From: an uncultured Verrucomicrobiota bacterium
GTDB taxonomy: Bacteria; Verrucomicrobiota; Verrucomicrobiia; Opitutales; Seribacteraceae
DNA: 42,418 nucleotides
Assembly: GCA_902580225.1 (NCBI GenBank)
Contig: CACHJU010000020.1
Location: 1 to 42,418 of the forward strand
Direction of reading: 5' to 3'
A model generated the notes under the pieces. That model was not told where the DNA came from and ran no database searches. It saw nothing but the letters and a program-made list of their open reading frames with translations. Position 1 is the first letter of the stretch, and each line of letters opens with the position of its first letter. The position numbers were made by a program, and so were the translations under genes. Shown one piece after another: positions 17,866-26,934 of this stretch.

Positions 17866-18639
17866 TCAGTCGATTTTTTTATTTTTAATCTCAAGCATAA
17901 GTTTTTGATGGTGAATACGTGCCACCTGCTACATGTATGTACCTGTAGTTTGACCGTACTTATTAGCAACTGCTTTTGCCAAAAACTGGAGTGCATCCTG
18001 AGGCGAGTCACCTGTAAGCTCTAAAAATATTCCTACATACAAATTTGCATGGAACAAAACTCGGTCTTTGTATCCTTTGGAAAATGATTTGTTCTTTATT
18101 TTTTGAAATATTTGCAAAGGAGTCAGATCCCCCTTAAACATTGAGTATAACCAAAGGTAAGGTGGACGATCGTCCCTCTGGTAGGTGAGTAGACCTTTTC
18201 GGGCTTTTTCTAATCCACTCTCTTTATATTGAGACATAAATCGCCAAATGCCATTTTCCCGGTCCCTACTGTCGTATTGATGGTAAATTTCAAATTGACG
18301 TGCCGCTTTCGAAAAATCGGAAAGATAAAAATAAGCAATTCCCAAGCGCCAATGAGATACATTTAATTTAGGGTTTAACCGAATCATTTTCTCGTAGTCG
18401 TTTCGTGAATCTAAAAATTTACCTTGAAATAATCGGGCATCCCCCCTCATGGGATAGAAAGAAATTTCGTTTGGGCTTTGCTTGATTTGAATAGTTGCCA
18501 ATCTCTCCTGCCGAGAAAAAATTTTTATAATCGCTTACGATTCCTCAGTGGAAATAGGACAATAATTAGAAGCCTGAAGGGATAAAGTAAAAATAAGAAA
18601 GGAAAAATAAATGGATAAAGATTTACTGAGGAAACTCAT
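17866..18639 (-). pseudogene. Exported TPR protein gene with two in-frame stop codons
   Basis: A single frame of 258 codons runs from an ATG at 18639, which overlaps the 3' end of the MORN-like gene by 17 bp, to a TGA at 17866-17868. It is broken by TAA at 18535-18537 and TAG at 17929-17931. Before the TAA it encodes a good signal peptide (MSFLSKSLSIYFSFLIFTLS then LQA-S). After it comes a TPR-like solenoid: RGDARLFQGKF, DYEKMIRLNPKLNVSHWRLG, YFYLSDFSKAARQFE. Beyond the TAG the frame continues as QVARIHHQKL, which resembles the conserved end of such TPR proteins as I recall them. A shorter product of 190 residues could start at TTG 18501 after GGAGAG, but it would lack an export signal. Recent inactivation, sequence error or stop-codon recoding are the options, in that order of likelihood. 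Confidence 0.7.
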
Positions 18640-19039
18640 CTTTAAAACGCACCCCTTTTATCGATCCATTTTCATCCCATTCCTCAATTAAACCAATCGC
18701 TGCTCCTTTTTCGATTTTAGTCCGTGATCTCATTTTTCCGTCATCATAAAAATCAACTGCTGCTCCGCTAAAAGGTAATTCTTCCTCAATTCTATACCAT
18801 AAGCCATCTTCTCGATATTCGAGTTCCTTAGACTGATCAACCTGAGGAAGAGTTTCTATGCTGTCTTCTCTAGGGTTAAGCTCCCCAATGTTTTCGGTAG
18901 AGCATTGAGAAGGTAACCAGACAATGGCAAGTCCAAGAAGTAAAACTGTTCCAATCCACCAATAAGCAACTGAGGACAAAAATCGGGTACGAGGAATATC
19001 TTCCGGATCAGGAAGGTCGGGAAATTTCTGTTCGCTCAT
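18623..19039 (-). CDS. Membrane-anchored protein with MORN-like repeat
   Basis: 138 residues. A short N-terminal cytoplasmic segment (1 to about 25) is followed by one transmembrane helix (about 26-43, VAYWWIGTVLLLGLAIV), an acidic linker, and a C-terminal domain of about 60 residues. The domain reads LWYRIEEELPFSGAAVDFYDDG then KGAAIGLIEEWDENGSIKG, matching the MORN_2-type repeat seen in YwqK-like proteins (W/L-Y-x-n-G-x2-x-Y-x-n-G). The domain should face the periplasm. Function unknown. It starts 27 bp after the DUF4159 gene, so it is probably in the same transcript, and its stop lies inside the start of the TPR pseudogene. Confidence 0.68.
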   Translation of the reverse strand: MSEQKFPDLPDPEDIPRTRFLSSVAYWWIGTVLLLGLAIVWLPSQCSTENIGELNPREDSIETLPQVDQSKELEYREDGLWYRIEEELPFSGAAVDFYDDGKMRSRTKIEKGAAIGLIEEWDENGSIKGVRFKDEFPQ

Positions 19040-19065
19040 AACACAAGAGTAAAGCCAAAATTAAT

Positions 19066-20055
19066 TCAATGAAGCAAGGCGTAAAGGAAAACATTCATTC
19101 CCAACCTAGAATAAAATGCATGCGCATAATTACTGATCTCTTCACCAGAATAATATTTAAAAATTCTCCAACTACCATTCGGTTCCTTCACCCAGAGAGG
19201 ACGCTGACCATTTTCTGAATAAATGACATCCTTTAAGCCATCTTCCCGGGTAACTTCGTAAGTCCCTCCAGAAAAAGAAGCCAATTTTAAATTTTGATCA
19301 AAATTCTCAGCTGACTCACGAATACGAAATGATATGGGTGGGATCCATGCTCCATATTCATCTCGCCCCCAACCCATAGCGCAAATAGGAGAAGCTACAC
19401 AAGCCAAGCGACCCTTTATCTTAATACCAACAAATGAATAAGTCGCCTGTGGCCATTTTTCCCTTTCCACAAAATGAAGGACAGTTTCGGGTAACCTTTT
19501 TTGATCTGCCTGAATTTTCAAGTCTTCATTCTTCGGCAAACCTCTGAAGAAAGTCCGGAACAAATCATGATCGCGAGCCAAGGGAATGAAAGTCTTCTCA
19601 GGTAATACCTGTGAAAAAAGCTCTCTTACTTCAGGGCGCTCTTCCCACGCGGCATAACTGTGCCCAAGATCAGAACCAAGAAAGGAAGCTTTTATACCTG
19701 CATCCAAATAGACAAATCCACCCAATTCCATATATCGCCTAAGTGCAGTTCTTTCCTCTACAGAAAACTCAAGATTGGGCTGTTCATCACAATTCACATA
19801 TAGAATCGGGTTTTCTTTCAAACGTTCATCAGTAAAACTGTTAATGAATAAAGGATCAGTATCAAATCGTGCATTGGTTTGATCGTTCATCATTTTCAAA
19901 AGACTCGGAAGAGCATCGGGATATCTACGAACCCCGCTCTCCTGTCTTAATAACTGAACAACGCGGATGCTGCCATCCCTAGATTGGTTTGATCCCTGGC
20001 CTGATAAAAAAGAAAGCAGGAAAAAGTTGATAAATAATAGACAAATAAACTTCAT
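19066..20055 (-). CDS. DUF4159 domain protein, exported
   Basis: 329 residues. Residues 1-19 form a signal peptide (FLLSFLSG-Q). The rest follows DUF4159, a family that usually sits in MoxR/BatA gene clusters: VRRYPDALPSLLKMMNDQTN, then NPILYVNCDEQPNLEFS and ERTALRRYMELGGFVYLDAG. The last stretch resembles a class I glutamine-amidotransferase-like fold that has lost catalysis. A second half with a beta-rich FRIRESAENF and DVIYSENGQRPLW region follows. Biochemical function is unknown. The start ATG shares one base with the TAA of the HEAT gene (TAATG), indicating translational coupling. Confidence 0.82.
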   Translation of the reverse strand: MKFICLLFINFFLLSFLSGQGSNQSRDGSIRVVQLLRQESGVRRYPDALPSLLKMMNDQTNARFDTDPLFINSFTDERLKENPILYVNCDEQPNLEFSVEERTALRRYMELGGFVYLDAGIKASFLGSDLGHSYAAWEERPEVRELFSQVLPEKTFIPLARDHDLFRTFFRGLPKNEDLKIQADQKRLPETVLHFVEREKWPQATYSFVGIKIKGRLACVASPICAMGWGRDEYGAWIPPISFRIRESAENFDQNLKLASFSGGTYEVTREDGLKDVIYSENGQRPLWVKEPNGSWRIFKYYSGEEISNYAHAFYSRLGMNVFLYALLH

Positions 20056-21656
20056 TATGGATTTAAACCTAGTTTGTTTAATTCAATTCGAGCTAAATTC
20101 GAAATTCGATTTTGTGGGTTTCTGTTAATATATTCATTCAGAGCTGGAATACCATTCTGTTTATCTTCAAGCAGGCCATCCATCGCAGCTCGCTGTATTA
20201 CATAATCATCATCGAGTAAAGATCGGCTCATCACTTTAATCCATCCCGGAACCCGGCGAGCGGACATCGCTCTTATAGTGGTTGAACGGACTATCGTATC
20301 TTCATCAATTAGAAGATCAAAGCCCAAAGTATTGATTGCATCCTGCTTTGCAGTCAAAAGACTTTGAGCAGCAAAAATTCTTACATCAGAAAATTTACTA
20401 TCAACCAAAAGCTTAAGTTCACTTTCATTTAAATTTTCGATCCGTCCCCGGAGTGAGTTCAAAACATTTTGCCTGACTCCTTTGTCACGATCTTCAATCG
20501 CGGGCAACCACAATGAACTTTTTTTCCAAGCTTCACTTAAACCAATATACCTTTGCCAAGCAACAGCCCGGATTTTCGAACTGCTATGAGCAGTCAAAGC
20601 CCGATACACCCCGATTGCATCTACACCAAGGGCAGAAACCGCATACAAAATGGTGGTTACCTGAGTGCTCATTCCATCCGCTTCAAGCAAAAACAGCTTA
20701 ATTTTCTCAACTACCTGGGCAGGTACACGTTCTCCAAATCTGGCTAATTCCACTGCAGCCATAGATAAAATCTCGGGATCTGAATCAGCGGTCATATCCC
20801 TTAGAATTGAACGATAACCGTCGTGATAACGATTTGAGTCACGAGCCACAGAAACCACTTTCAAGCGAATTCCCCGATCCTCATGTAGTGCCAATTGCTT
20901 GATACGATTGACAATCCTTGATTGAGACGCATTCGCAGATATTCGAGTCATTGCAGTCAATAAAACCCCAACATCAGAATCCGACAAAAGCTTCTCCAGA
21001 GTAGATACCGGGATGGGAACTCTAAGATAAATATGATACTTGAGAATATTTTGACGAACAATCGCATCTTCATCCAGAAATGCATTCAAGGTCATTTGAT
21101 ACAAATCTGCTCTCATTCTTGCAGGAACAGCTCGATATACCTTTCTTCCATTAATTTCAACAATCTCCATTCCGCTTCTCATCATACCGCTCACTAGTCG
21201 AGGAATCATAGTAGAAACCTCTCGCCGGACTTCAACATCTGGATCACCCAGTTTAGAATAAATTTTTTCAACCAAAGATTTGTCATATACAACAAACCCA
21301 TTTGATGCATGTTCCGCGAGAGAAACCATCGCAGCCCTTCTTACCAAAAAGCTTTTATCATCAAGAGCTCCAACTAATAAAACAGAAGTTCTTGAATTAC
21401 GATATTTACCAAGTAACTTAGCCGCCCCTACTCTTCGGCCAATATCATTATTTCTTAAATCCTCACCAGCTCGTTCGATCGTTTCTGCTTCGCTGGAACG
21501 ACGAGCAATCGGAGCAACTTCGAAAGTGGAATTTTCATCTATTGAATTCAACAAGCTATCATTAGAATCATTTAATGGATTAATCGCTGGAATCCCCTGA
21601 CTTAACAAAGTGATTGAAAAAAAAGTGAATAATAAAAAACTCAAATAAATCTTCAT
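20055..21656 (-). CDS. Exported HEAT-repeat protein
   Basis: 533 residues. A signal peptide (MKIYLSFLLFTFFSITLLSQ) leads into a short Asn/Ser-rich linker and then about ten HEAT-type helical repeats covering nearly all of the protein. Examples are RRVGAAKLLGKYRNSRTSVL, DKSFLVRRAAMVSLAEHA and DPDVEVRREVSTMIPRLV. I chose the ATG at 21656 because it gives the signal peptide and overlaps the upstream VWA gene stop by 4 bp (ATGA). The open frame extends to 21728 but that segment is not conserved in character. Probable role: a periplasmic scaffold or binding partner for the VWA and DUF4159 proteins encoded on either side. Confidence 0.85.
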   Translation of the reverse strand: MKIYLSFLLFTFFSITLLSQGIPAINPLNDSNDSLLNSIDENSTFEVAPIARRSSEAETIERAGEDLRNNDIGRRVGAAKLLGKYRNSRTSVLLVGALDDKSFLVRRAAMVSLAEHASNGFVVYDKSLVEKIYSKLGDPDVEVRREVSTMIPRLVSGMMRSGMEIVEINGRKVYRAVPARMRADLYQMTLNAFLDEDAIVRQNILKYHIYLRVPIPVSTLEKLLSDSDVGVLLTAMTRISANASQSRIVNRIKQLALHEDRGIRLKVVSVARDSNRYHDGYRSILRDMTADSDPEILSMAAVELARFGERVPAQVVEKIKLFLLEADGMSTQVTTILYAVSALGVDAIGVYRALTAHSSSKIRAVAWQRYIGLSEAWKKSSLWLPAIEDRDKGVRQNVLNSLRGRIENLNESELKLLVDSKFSDVRIFAAQSLLTAKQDAINTLGFDLLIDEDTIVRSTTIRAMSARRVPGWIKVMSRSLLDDDYVIQRAAMDGLLEDKQNGIPALNEYINRNPQNRISNLARIELNKLGLNP

Positions 21657-23815
21657 CGTAATCCCGCCTGCCTCCTCATTATCCACTCCATGCCTGCCAC
21701 GACAAAAAGAGCAATAAAAAGTACCCACAAGTTAGCAAGACTATGGCGTTTTCGAACCGTTGGTAAATCCACTTTAAAAGTGGGCTCCCAATTGGTTTTC
21801 ATGTCTTCAACCGATAAGTACTGACCACCGGTCAATTTTGCTAGCATTTGCAAATCCAATCGTGCAAAAGATGTATCAACTGCCTCTTCACCGGCTTCCG
21901 AAACGCGAAGAAAATTCTCACGCTCCAAAATTTCTCCATTCGGAAACCTTGAATAATATTTAACCGCATATGCTCCCGCCAAGGTGGGACGAAAACTCCC
22001 AGCATATCTACCCGCCAATGAGCCTTCTGGATACAACTGTACAACCTGTTCAAAATCATCCGGCCCGGCAATTCTTGCCTCAACCATTGCATCCATTGAT
22101 GGTTCGAAATCTGCGCCCAATGCATCGACTCGTAGTGGAGCGTCTACTCCCCTGAGAAAAGGGACTCGGGAATCCTCCGTTTTCAAGCGGTCTTCCCCAC
22201 CGGTGCCTAACCATTGAATCAATGCCTGCCAAAAATACCTAAATTCTTTTGAACCCTCTTCGTCACTCAAGGAGCGACGCCAATCATTGGGTGATCCCCA
22301 ATACCCAACTTTACCAGCTCCGTAAGCTTGAACACTCAAGACTGGTTTGCCATTGGCTCGTGAAAGAACAATTCCCCTGGCAGCTTGGTTTTGTTCTTTA
22401 ACAAAAAAACCGGGAAGCCGCTTGGGTAAGAAAGGTTTCATTTTATCAACTTCATCTATCGGACCAAAAAGTGGTTCTTCCAAGGTTAACAAGGTGAGGT
22501 CTTCCTTAGCCATAACTTTCTCAACTTCCTTGGCAGGAACTAGCCCACCAAGTTTTGAACGTGCGTTTCCTAGTTCTCCAAAAAGAAGCAATCCTCCCCC
22601 TTTCTTTTGTACAAAGTCTTTAAGTGATAAAACTAGACTGTTATTAAGATCATCTAGGACGCTTGTATCCAAAAGAATCGCATCATAATTCATCCAAAAG
22701 GATGTTTTTTTTGGATAATGAGGATTAATATCTTCACCGAATGCATGAAAAGCTTTTTCACTCATTCGAACCAAAGCACGAAATTCAAATCGTTCTTCAT
22801 TAACTAAAATCCTTTTTAAAAATGGAAATAATGGTCGTACCTGATTGGAAATGTATAATGTAGTGAATTGATCGGGTGCTTTGACCACGACTAGAAGAGA
22901 ATCTGAATCATTCGAGGGGTCTGCATCACCCCTAGGTGAATTAATTAATATCCGATATCTGTAAGGACCTGACTGTTTGGGAACAACCGGGGAAAAATAA
23001 ACTTCTTTTTTTTCACCCGCGGACAATGCAACCGAAATCTCTTCCAGTGTTTTATTCCCAAGCTTTAGCCGGAGTTTTGTTTGGGTAAAATCCTCGAATT
23101 TATTTTCGACTTGGGCACTTAGAAGAAGCTCCTCCTTTGCAATTGCAATAGGTTTTCTGTCTGAAAACTGAACCGACAAGTCACCTATCATTTGCTCTTT
23201 TCCGACTCCAACCACATTGACCGGAATTCCACGGGTTCTATATTCTTTGGCGACCTCTAAAATTGAGGCTCCTGTATTATTTCTTCCATCTGAAAAAACC
23301 ACCACGGAACCAAGTGATTTACTATCTTTTTCATTTTGTAAACTCCTTGACAATGCATCTCCCATGGCAGTCTTTTGTCCGAGTTCAGTTACTCTCCATG
23401 AATTTCTGCTTAACCGTTCAACCTGATTCGAAAAACCGAGGCTATCAACCTTTCCGAATTTATCTTTCATTTTGGTGATCCAAGAATCAACATTCGATGA
23501 ATCCATAAAAGGCTTAATCTGTTCAATCCTTTTAATACCACCTGCCCCATCTTTTGTATTCATACTTCCGGATAAATCAGTAAAGGTGAGCAATTGGAAT
23601 TCCTTGGGATTAGGTTCATCTGAAGTGACAAATGGCCGAGCTAATAAAAGCAGAAAGAACAGGACACCCAAAAACCTCAAAGAAATCAATTTCCACGCCA
23701 ATTGAGGAATAGTGGAACCTAAAACTGCACGGCTGTGAAAAAGAAAGAAAATGAACAAGAAACCTGCAATCAAAACAAACCAAAGGGGTGAAAAGGGCCA
23801 GTCCCAACCCATCAT
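21653..23815 (-). CDS. VWA-domain membrane protein of the Bat type
   Basis: 720 residues. Two N-terminal transmembrane helices (about 10-27 and 43-61) precede a von Willebrand factor A domain with metal site D80-L-S82-G-S84-M and GSVVVFSDGRNNTG downstream. Later parts are a beta-rich middle domain, a glutamine-amidotransferase-like segment (YDAILLDTSVLDDLNN, then KKGGGLLLFGELGNAR) and a final transmembrane helix (about 697-712) with a short basic tail. The domain plan fits the large second VWA protein that commonly follows BatA and DUF4175-like genes in PVC and Bacteroidetes clusters. Start and stop overlap the neighbouring genes (TAATG upstream, ATGA downstream), so expression is coupled. 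Confidence 0.86.
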   Translation of the reverse strand: MMGWDWPFSPLWFVLIAGFLFIFFLFHSRAVLGSTIPQLAWKLISLRFLGVLFFLLLLARPFVTSDEPNPKEFQLLTFTDLSGSMNTKDGAGGIKRIEQIKPFMDSSNVDSWITKMKDKFGKVDSLGFSNQVERLSRNSWRVTELGQKTAMGDALSRSLQNEKDSKSLGSVVVFSDGRNNTGASILEVAKEYRTRGIPVNVVGVGKEQMIGDLSVQFSDRKPIAIAKEELLLSAQVENKFEDFTQTKLRLKLGNKTLEEISVALSAGEKKEVYFSPVVPKQSGPYRYRILINSPRGDADPSNDSDSLLVVVKAPDQFTTLYISNQVRPLFPFLKRILVNEERFEFRALVRMSEKAFHAFGEDINPHYPKKTSFWMNYDAILLDTSVLDDLNNSLVLSLKDFVQKKGGGLLLFGELGNARSKLGGLVPAKEVEKVMAKEDLTLLTLEEPLFGPIDEVDKMKPFLPKRLPGFFVKEQNQAARGIVLSRANGKPVLSVQAYGAGKVGYWGSPNDWRRSLSDEEGSKEFRYFWQALIQWLGTGGEDRLKTEDSRVPFLRGVDAPLRVDALGADFEPSMDAMVEARIAGPDDFEQVVQLYPEGSLAGRYAGSFRPTLAGAYAVKYYSRFPNGEILERENFLRVSEAGEEAVDTSFARLDLQMLAKLTGGQYLSVEDMKTNWEPTFKVDLPTVRKRHSLANLWVLFIALFVVAGMEWIMRRQAGLR

Positions 23816-26800
23816 TATTCCCCCTCCGCAATCCTGCGGAAATACTCTTCTACTTGTTTCTTATAGCGACTCGGAGCAGCCGTGGTTTCTTGGTTTCTTC
23901 GCAAGCGATTTTCAACTGCCTGTTTCCAAAAGAATTGTTGCACCAATTCAAGTGCGTCCGCTACCGCAGCCGAAGCCATGGAGGAGGACTGGGAAGGATT
24001 TTCACTTTTGGCAACCTGATCAAAAAACTGGGTCAAGTTTTGCAGTCTTTGATCTTGCTCAGCATTAGGTAAAGACCCGACTGCATCAGCGAGTTCTTTT
24101 GACATTTCTTTTAACTCTTCTCCACTCATATCAGGAATCTCCTCTTGGGCATTTTGTAACTTCTCCACCAGTTCACCTAGAGCTCCATTTCCAAGATTCC
24201 TTAATTTATCGGCAACACCCTGTAAATCATCGCTCAATTTTTCTAAGTTTTCTGCCACATTATCCTCCTCTTTCTTAGCCTGAGGAAATGCTTCGTAAAG
24301 AAGAGAGTTCGCAGCCCGCTTGCCAGATCGCTCCAGTCCACCCTCTCGAGAATCGCGGGCACCTCGTAATAAATCTTCAGTAGCATTTTCATTAAAATTA
24401 CCCATGGAACGGGCCGCTTGGTCGATTTTCTCAAGAAGTTGCTTGGCCAAGTCGTTTAACTCTTCCTGTTGATTCTTCAATTTCTCACCCTGCCCATCTT
24501 GGGCAATTTCGGTTTCATCTCCCAATTTGCGCTGTTTCTCAGCCAAGCCGGAAGCACCTTCTTGAAGTTGATCAACCATTCCTGCAGCAAGGGCAGACAT
24601 GGCAGATTCAACTTCTGAAATCGCTTGACCGAGCGCTTCAGATGCCAAGTCACCATGGGGCTGTGCTTTCCGGGGAGAATCTCTTCTTAAATTCCCTGCA
24701 GCATCTTTCATTTCCATTCCCGCCTGATCGAGAGAACCAACCTTGCCTAAACTTCCACTTTCCTCATACCACCTTTCCCGAAGTCCTTCTAGATCCCTTC
24801 TTAAACCCTCTTGTTCCAGGGCAATTTCTTGATTAGGCTCACCTTTTTTACCGGCACCTGCTGCTCGCCCTATGTCTCGGTTTAATTCATTCTGTCTTTC
24901 TTTAAAATCTTTGAGCTTTTCAAGATCCTTCGCCAGATCATTTAATTGTTCAGCAGGATCCTTGGAGTCATTCTCCTCATTTACTTCATTCTTCCCTACA
25001 CTCTCCTTGCTTTCCTTTGGTTTTCCCTTACCTTTCGATTTTTGTTTCTGCATTTTTTGCATCAAAGCATAAAGCTGAACTAACTTACGAAGTGTTTTTT
25101 CAGAGGGTTCAAGAGATTCATCAAGCATTTGATCGCCGGCATAAATTTCGGTTTGTTCAATATGATAAGTGGCTTCATTCAACAATTCACCCAAGTCGAT
25201 TCCATCCACAACTGGAAACTGCCCCTCGAATTCATCGTAAACTTTTGTCATTTCATTTTTTAGACCCAAAGAATCCATGGCAATGGCAAGACCAAGCTTT
25301 TCCTTATTAAATGAATCCTCGAGCAGAGCATCATAAGTGGATCGGATTATCTTCTTGGTTTTATTAATGAAATCCCTAACTGGAATTTCCTTCTGCTCCC
25401 CGCTCATTTCCTGATCAGACTCAGTTGAATTTCCCTCAGGAGGCAAAATTTCGATAAAATAAATTTCCGATCGTGCAATTTGGCCTTCTGGTTCTTTATT
25501 GTCCATGGCCAAGGCCATGTAAGTAATAACATCACCAATTGCCAGTGCTCGTTCACTAAGATCTAAAACATATGAAATAGTTTTTTCTTTTTCAATAGGA
25601 TCAACGAAAATGGTTTCTTCCTCTTTATCCCCTGCATGCGAAATGTTAATTCGAACATCGGCAATCCCATGATCATCCGAGGAGTAAATCTCAATGAGTA
25701 GACTGTCCTCAGATGCAAGCTGTAAATCTTTTGCCGGTTCCGTTATTTCAACTATTGGAGGTTCATCAGGAATGGGGGAAAAAGTAAATTCATCATATGA
25801 AACTGGTTCCCTTTGAGGAGCATCTAAATCTATTAATTGAACCGTTCCTTTCCACTCATTCTCAAGAATATGTTCAATTCGAAAGGTGTTGGCATTAACT
25901 TTCTCAAATTCAAATTTTAAATCATCTGATAGAATATTAGCCTGAACATTTTCAGGCATTTCATTTACAATTAACTCAAGCATTATTTCACTCGCTTCCG
26001 GTGCCCGGATATAACCAAAATTTTGATGATCAATGTTGTCCATCTTTAAGTAATCAGGAGGTATAATCTTCCAATTTACTTCACTTACAGATGGCGGATC
26101 ATATGCCTGTAATTTTTGCCAGTCACTCACTAGAGAAGGAGTGACCACTCGGTAAATAAAATCTTTTTGCAAAGAGGGAACCACAAATTCAAACCGACCC
26201 ATTACGGGAGTGGCGAGCATTTCCAAACGTTTCATTCTTCCGTTTTCCTCAAATTCAATATAAGCCATCTTTTCGCCACGATGACTGCGGGTAACATCAG
26301 CAAATACAGAGATATCGGTGCCACGACTAAATTCATAGCTTGAACTATACTCCTGATTGTGGGTTGCACCTGTTTTGGTGGTAAATAAAAAAAGACCGGG
26401 CTCACCCGAAAGTGCATCTATCGTTTTCTGCAATGGACTTTTATTAAAGCTCAAGGCAGTAAGTGAAAAACCGAAAACCAAACCAACGGCGAGAAAAAGC
26501 CAAAAGCGAGGTTTCGGACGGGTTCCCTGTGTCCATACAATTTCCTGAGCCTTCATCTCTGTCTTTTGCAAGACCCTTTTTTCCATGAATGAAAGAGAGC
26601 GTTTTTGAGAAGCTTCCTCTAATTCTACCGCACAATTCAGCATGTCCAACAAATCTGGATTGGCCACTTCAATTTGTTTGGCTAATTTCTTAACCGTGGG
26701 TCTGAGCAAAAACGAACGGAGAAACAAACCAATAAAAACACAAATCGAGAGTAAGCCTGCACCCAAAACCCAGGTCATCGCAACTGACTCAAGTATTGGC

Positions 26801-26934
26801 CAAACCGAATCGTATAAATCCAATAAATAGAGAAGTACAGGCCAGCTCAAGAAACCAACGATCAAAGCAAACAAAGATCGACTGAATAGGAAGAAACGAC
26901 CTTCCCGCTTTATAAATTCTAAAAAGTTAGGCAT
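23815..26934 (-). CDS. DUF4175-like large helical membrane protein
   Basis: 1039 residues. Two to three transmembrane helices lie near the N-terminus (about 18-77) and another at about 145-165. A periplasmic beta-rich region follows (about 200-500, with Ig-like strands such as EPPIVEITEPAKDLQL). The rest is long, charged and helical (about 540-1000), rich in Gln, Glu, Lys and Asn, with many coiled-coil-like heptads. Topology and neighbours match DUF4175/TIGR02302-like proteins, whose role is unknown. I use the ATG at 26934, which overlaps the BatA-like gene by 8 bp and gives MPNFLEFIKREGR. The open frame to 26994 adds an unlikely 20 residues. The helical part may act as a mechanical or assembly arm for the VWA proteins. 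Confidence 0.75.
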   Translation of the reverse strand: MPNFLEFIKREGRFFLFSRSLFALIVGFLSWPVLLYLLDLYDSVWPILESVAMTWVLGAGLLSICVFIGLFLRSFLLRPTVKKLAKQIEVANPDLLDMLNCAVELEEASQKRSLSFMEKRVLQKTEMKAQEIVWTQGTRPKPRFWLFLAVGLVFGFSLTALSFNKSPLQKTIDALSGEPGLFLFTTKTGATHNQEYSSSYEFSRGTDISVFADVTRSHRGEKMAYIEFEENGRMKRLEMLATPVMGRFEFVVPSLQKDFIYRVVTPSLVSDWQKLQAYDPPSVSEVNWKIIPPDYLKMDNIDHQNFGYIRAPEASEIMLELIVNEMPENVQANILSDDLKFEFEKVNANTFRIEHILENEWKGTVQLIDLDAPQREPVSYDEFTFSPIPDEPPIVEITEPAKDLQLASEDSLLIEIYSSDDHGIADVRINISHAGDKEEETIFVDPIEKEKTISYVLDLSERALAIGDVITYMALAMDNKEPEGQIARSEIYFIEILPPEGNSTESDQEMSGEQKEIPVRDFINKTKKIIRSTYDALLEDSFNKEKLGLAIAMDSLGLKNEMTKVYDEFEGQFPVVDGIDLGELLNEATYHIEQTEIYAGDQMLDESLEPSEKTLRKLVQLYALMQKMQKQKSKGKGKPKESKESVGKNEVNEENDSKDPAEQLNDLAKDLEKLKDFKERQNELNRDIGRAAGAGKKGEPNQEIALEQEGLRRDLEGLRERWYEESGSLGKVGSLDQAGMEMKDAAGNLRRDSPRKAQPHGDLASEALGQAISEVESAMSALAAGMVDQLQEGASGLAEKQRKLGDETEIAQDGQGEKLKNQQEELNDLAKQLLEKIDQAARSMGNFNENATEDLLRGARDSREGGLERSGKRAANSLLYEAFPQAKKEEDNVAENLEKLSDDLQGVADKLRNLGNGALGELVEKLQNAQEEIPDMSGEELKEMSKELADAVGSLPNAEQDQRLQNLTQFFDQVAKSENPSQSSSMASAAVADALELVQQFFWKQAVENRLRRNQETTAAPSRYKKQVEEYFRRIAEGE

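Noticed and set aside
21657-21728. 24-residue N-terminal extension of the HEAT protein
   Set aside because: It overlaps the VWA gene's coding end and hides the signal peptide; ATG 21656 gives the signal peptide and an ATGA coupling.
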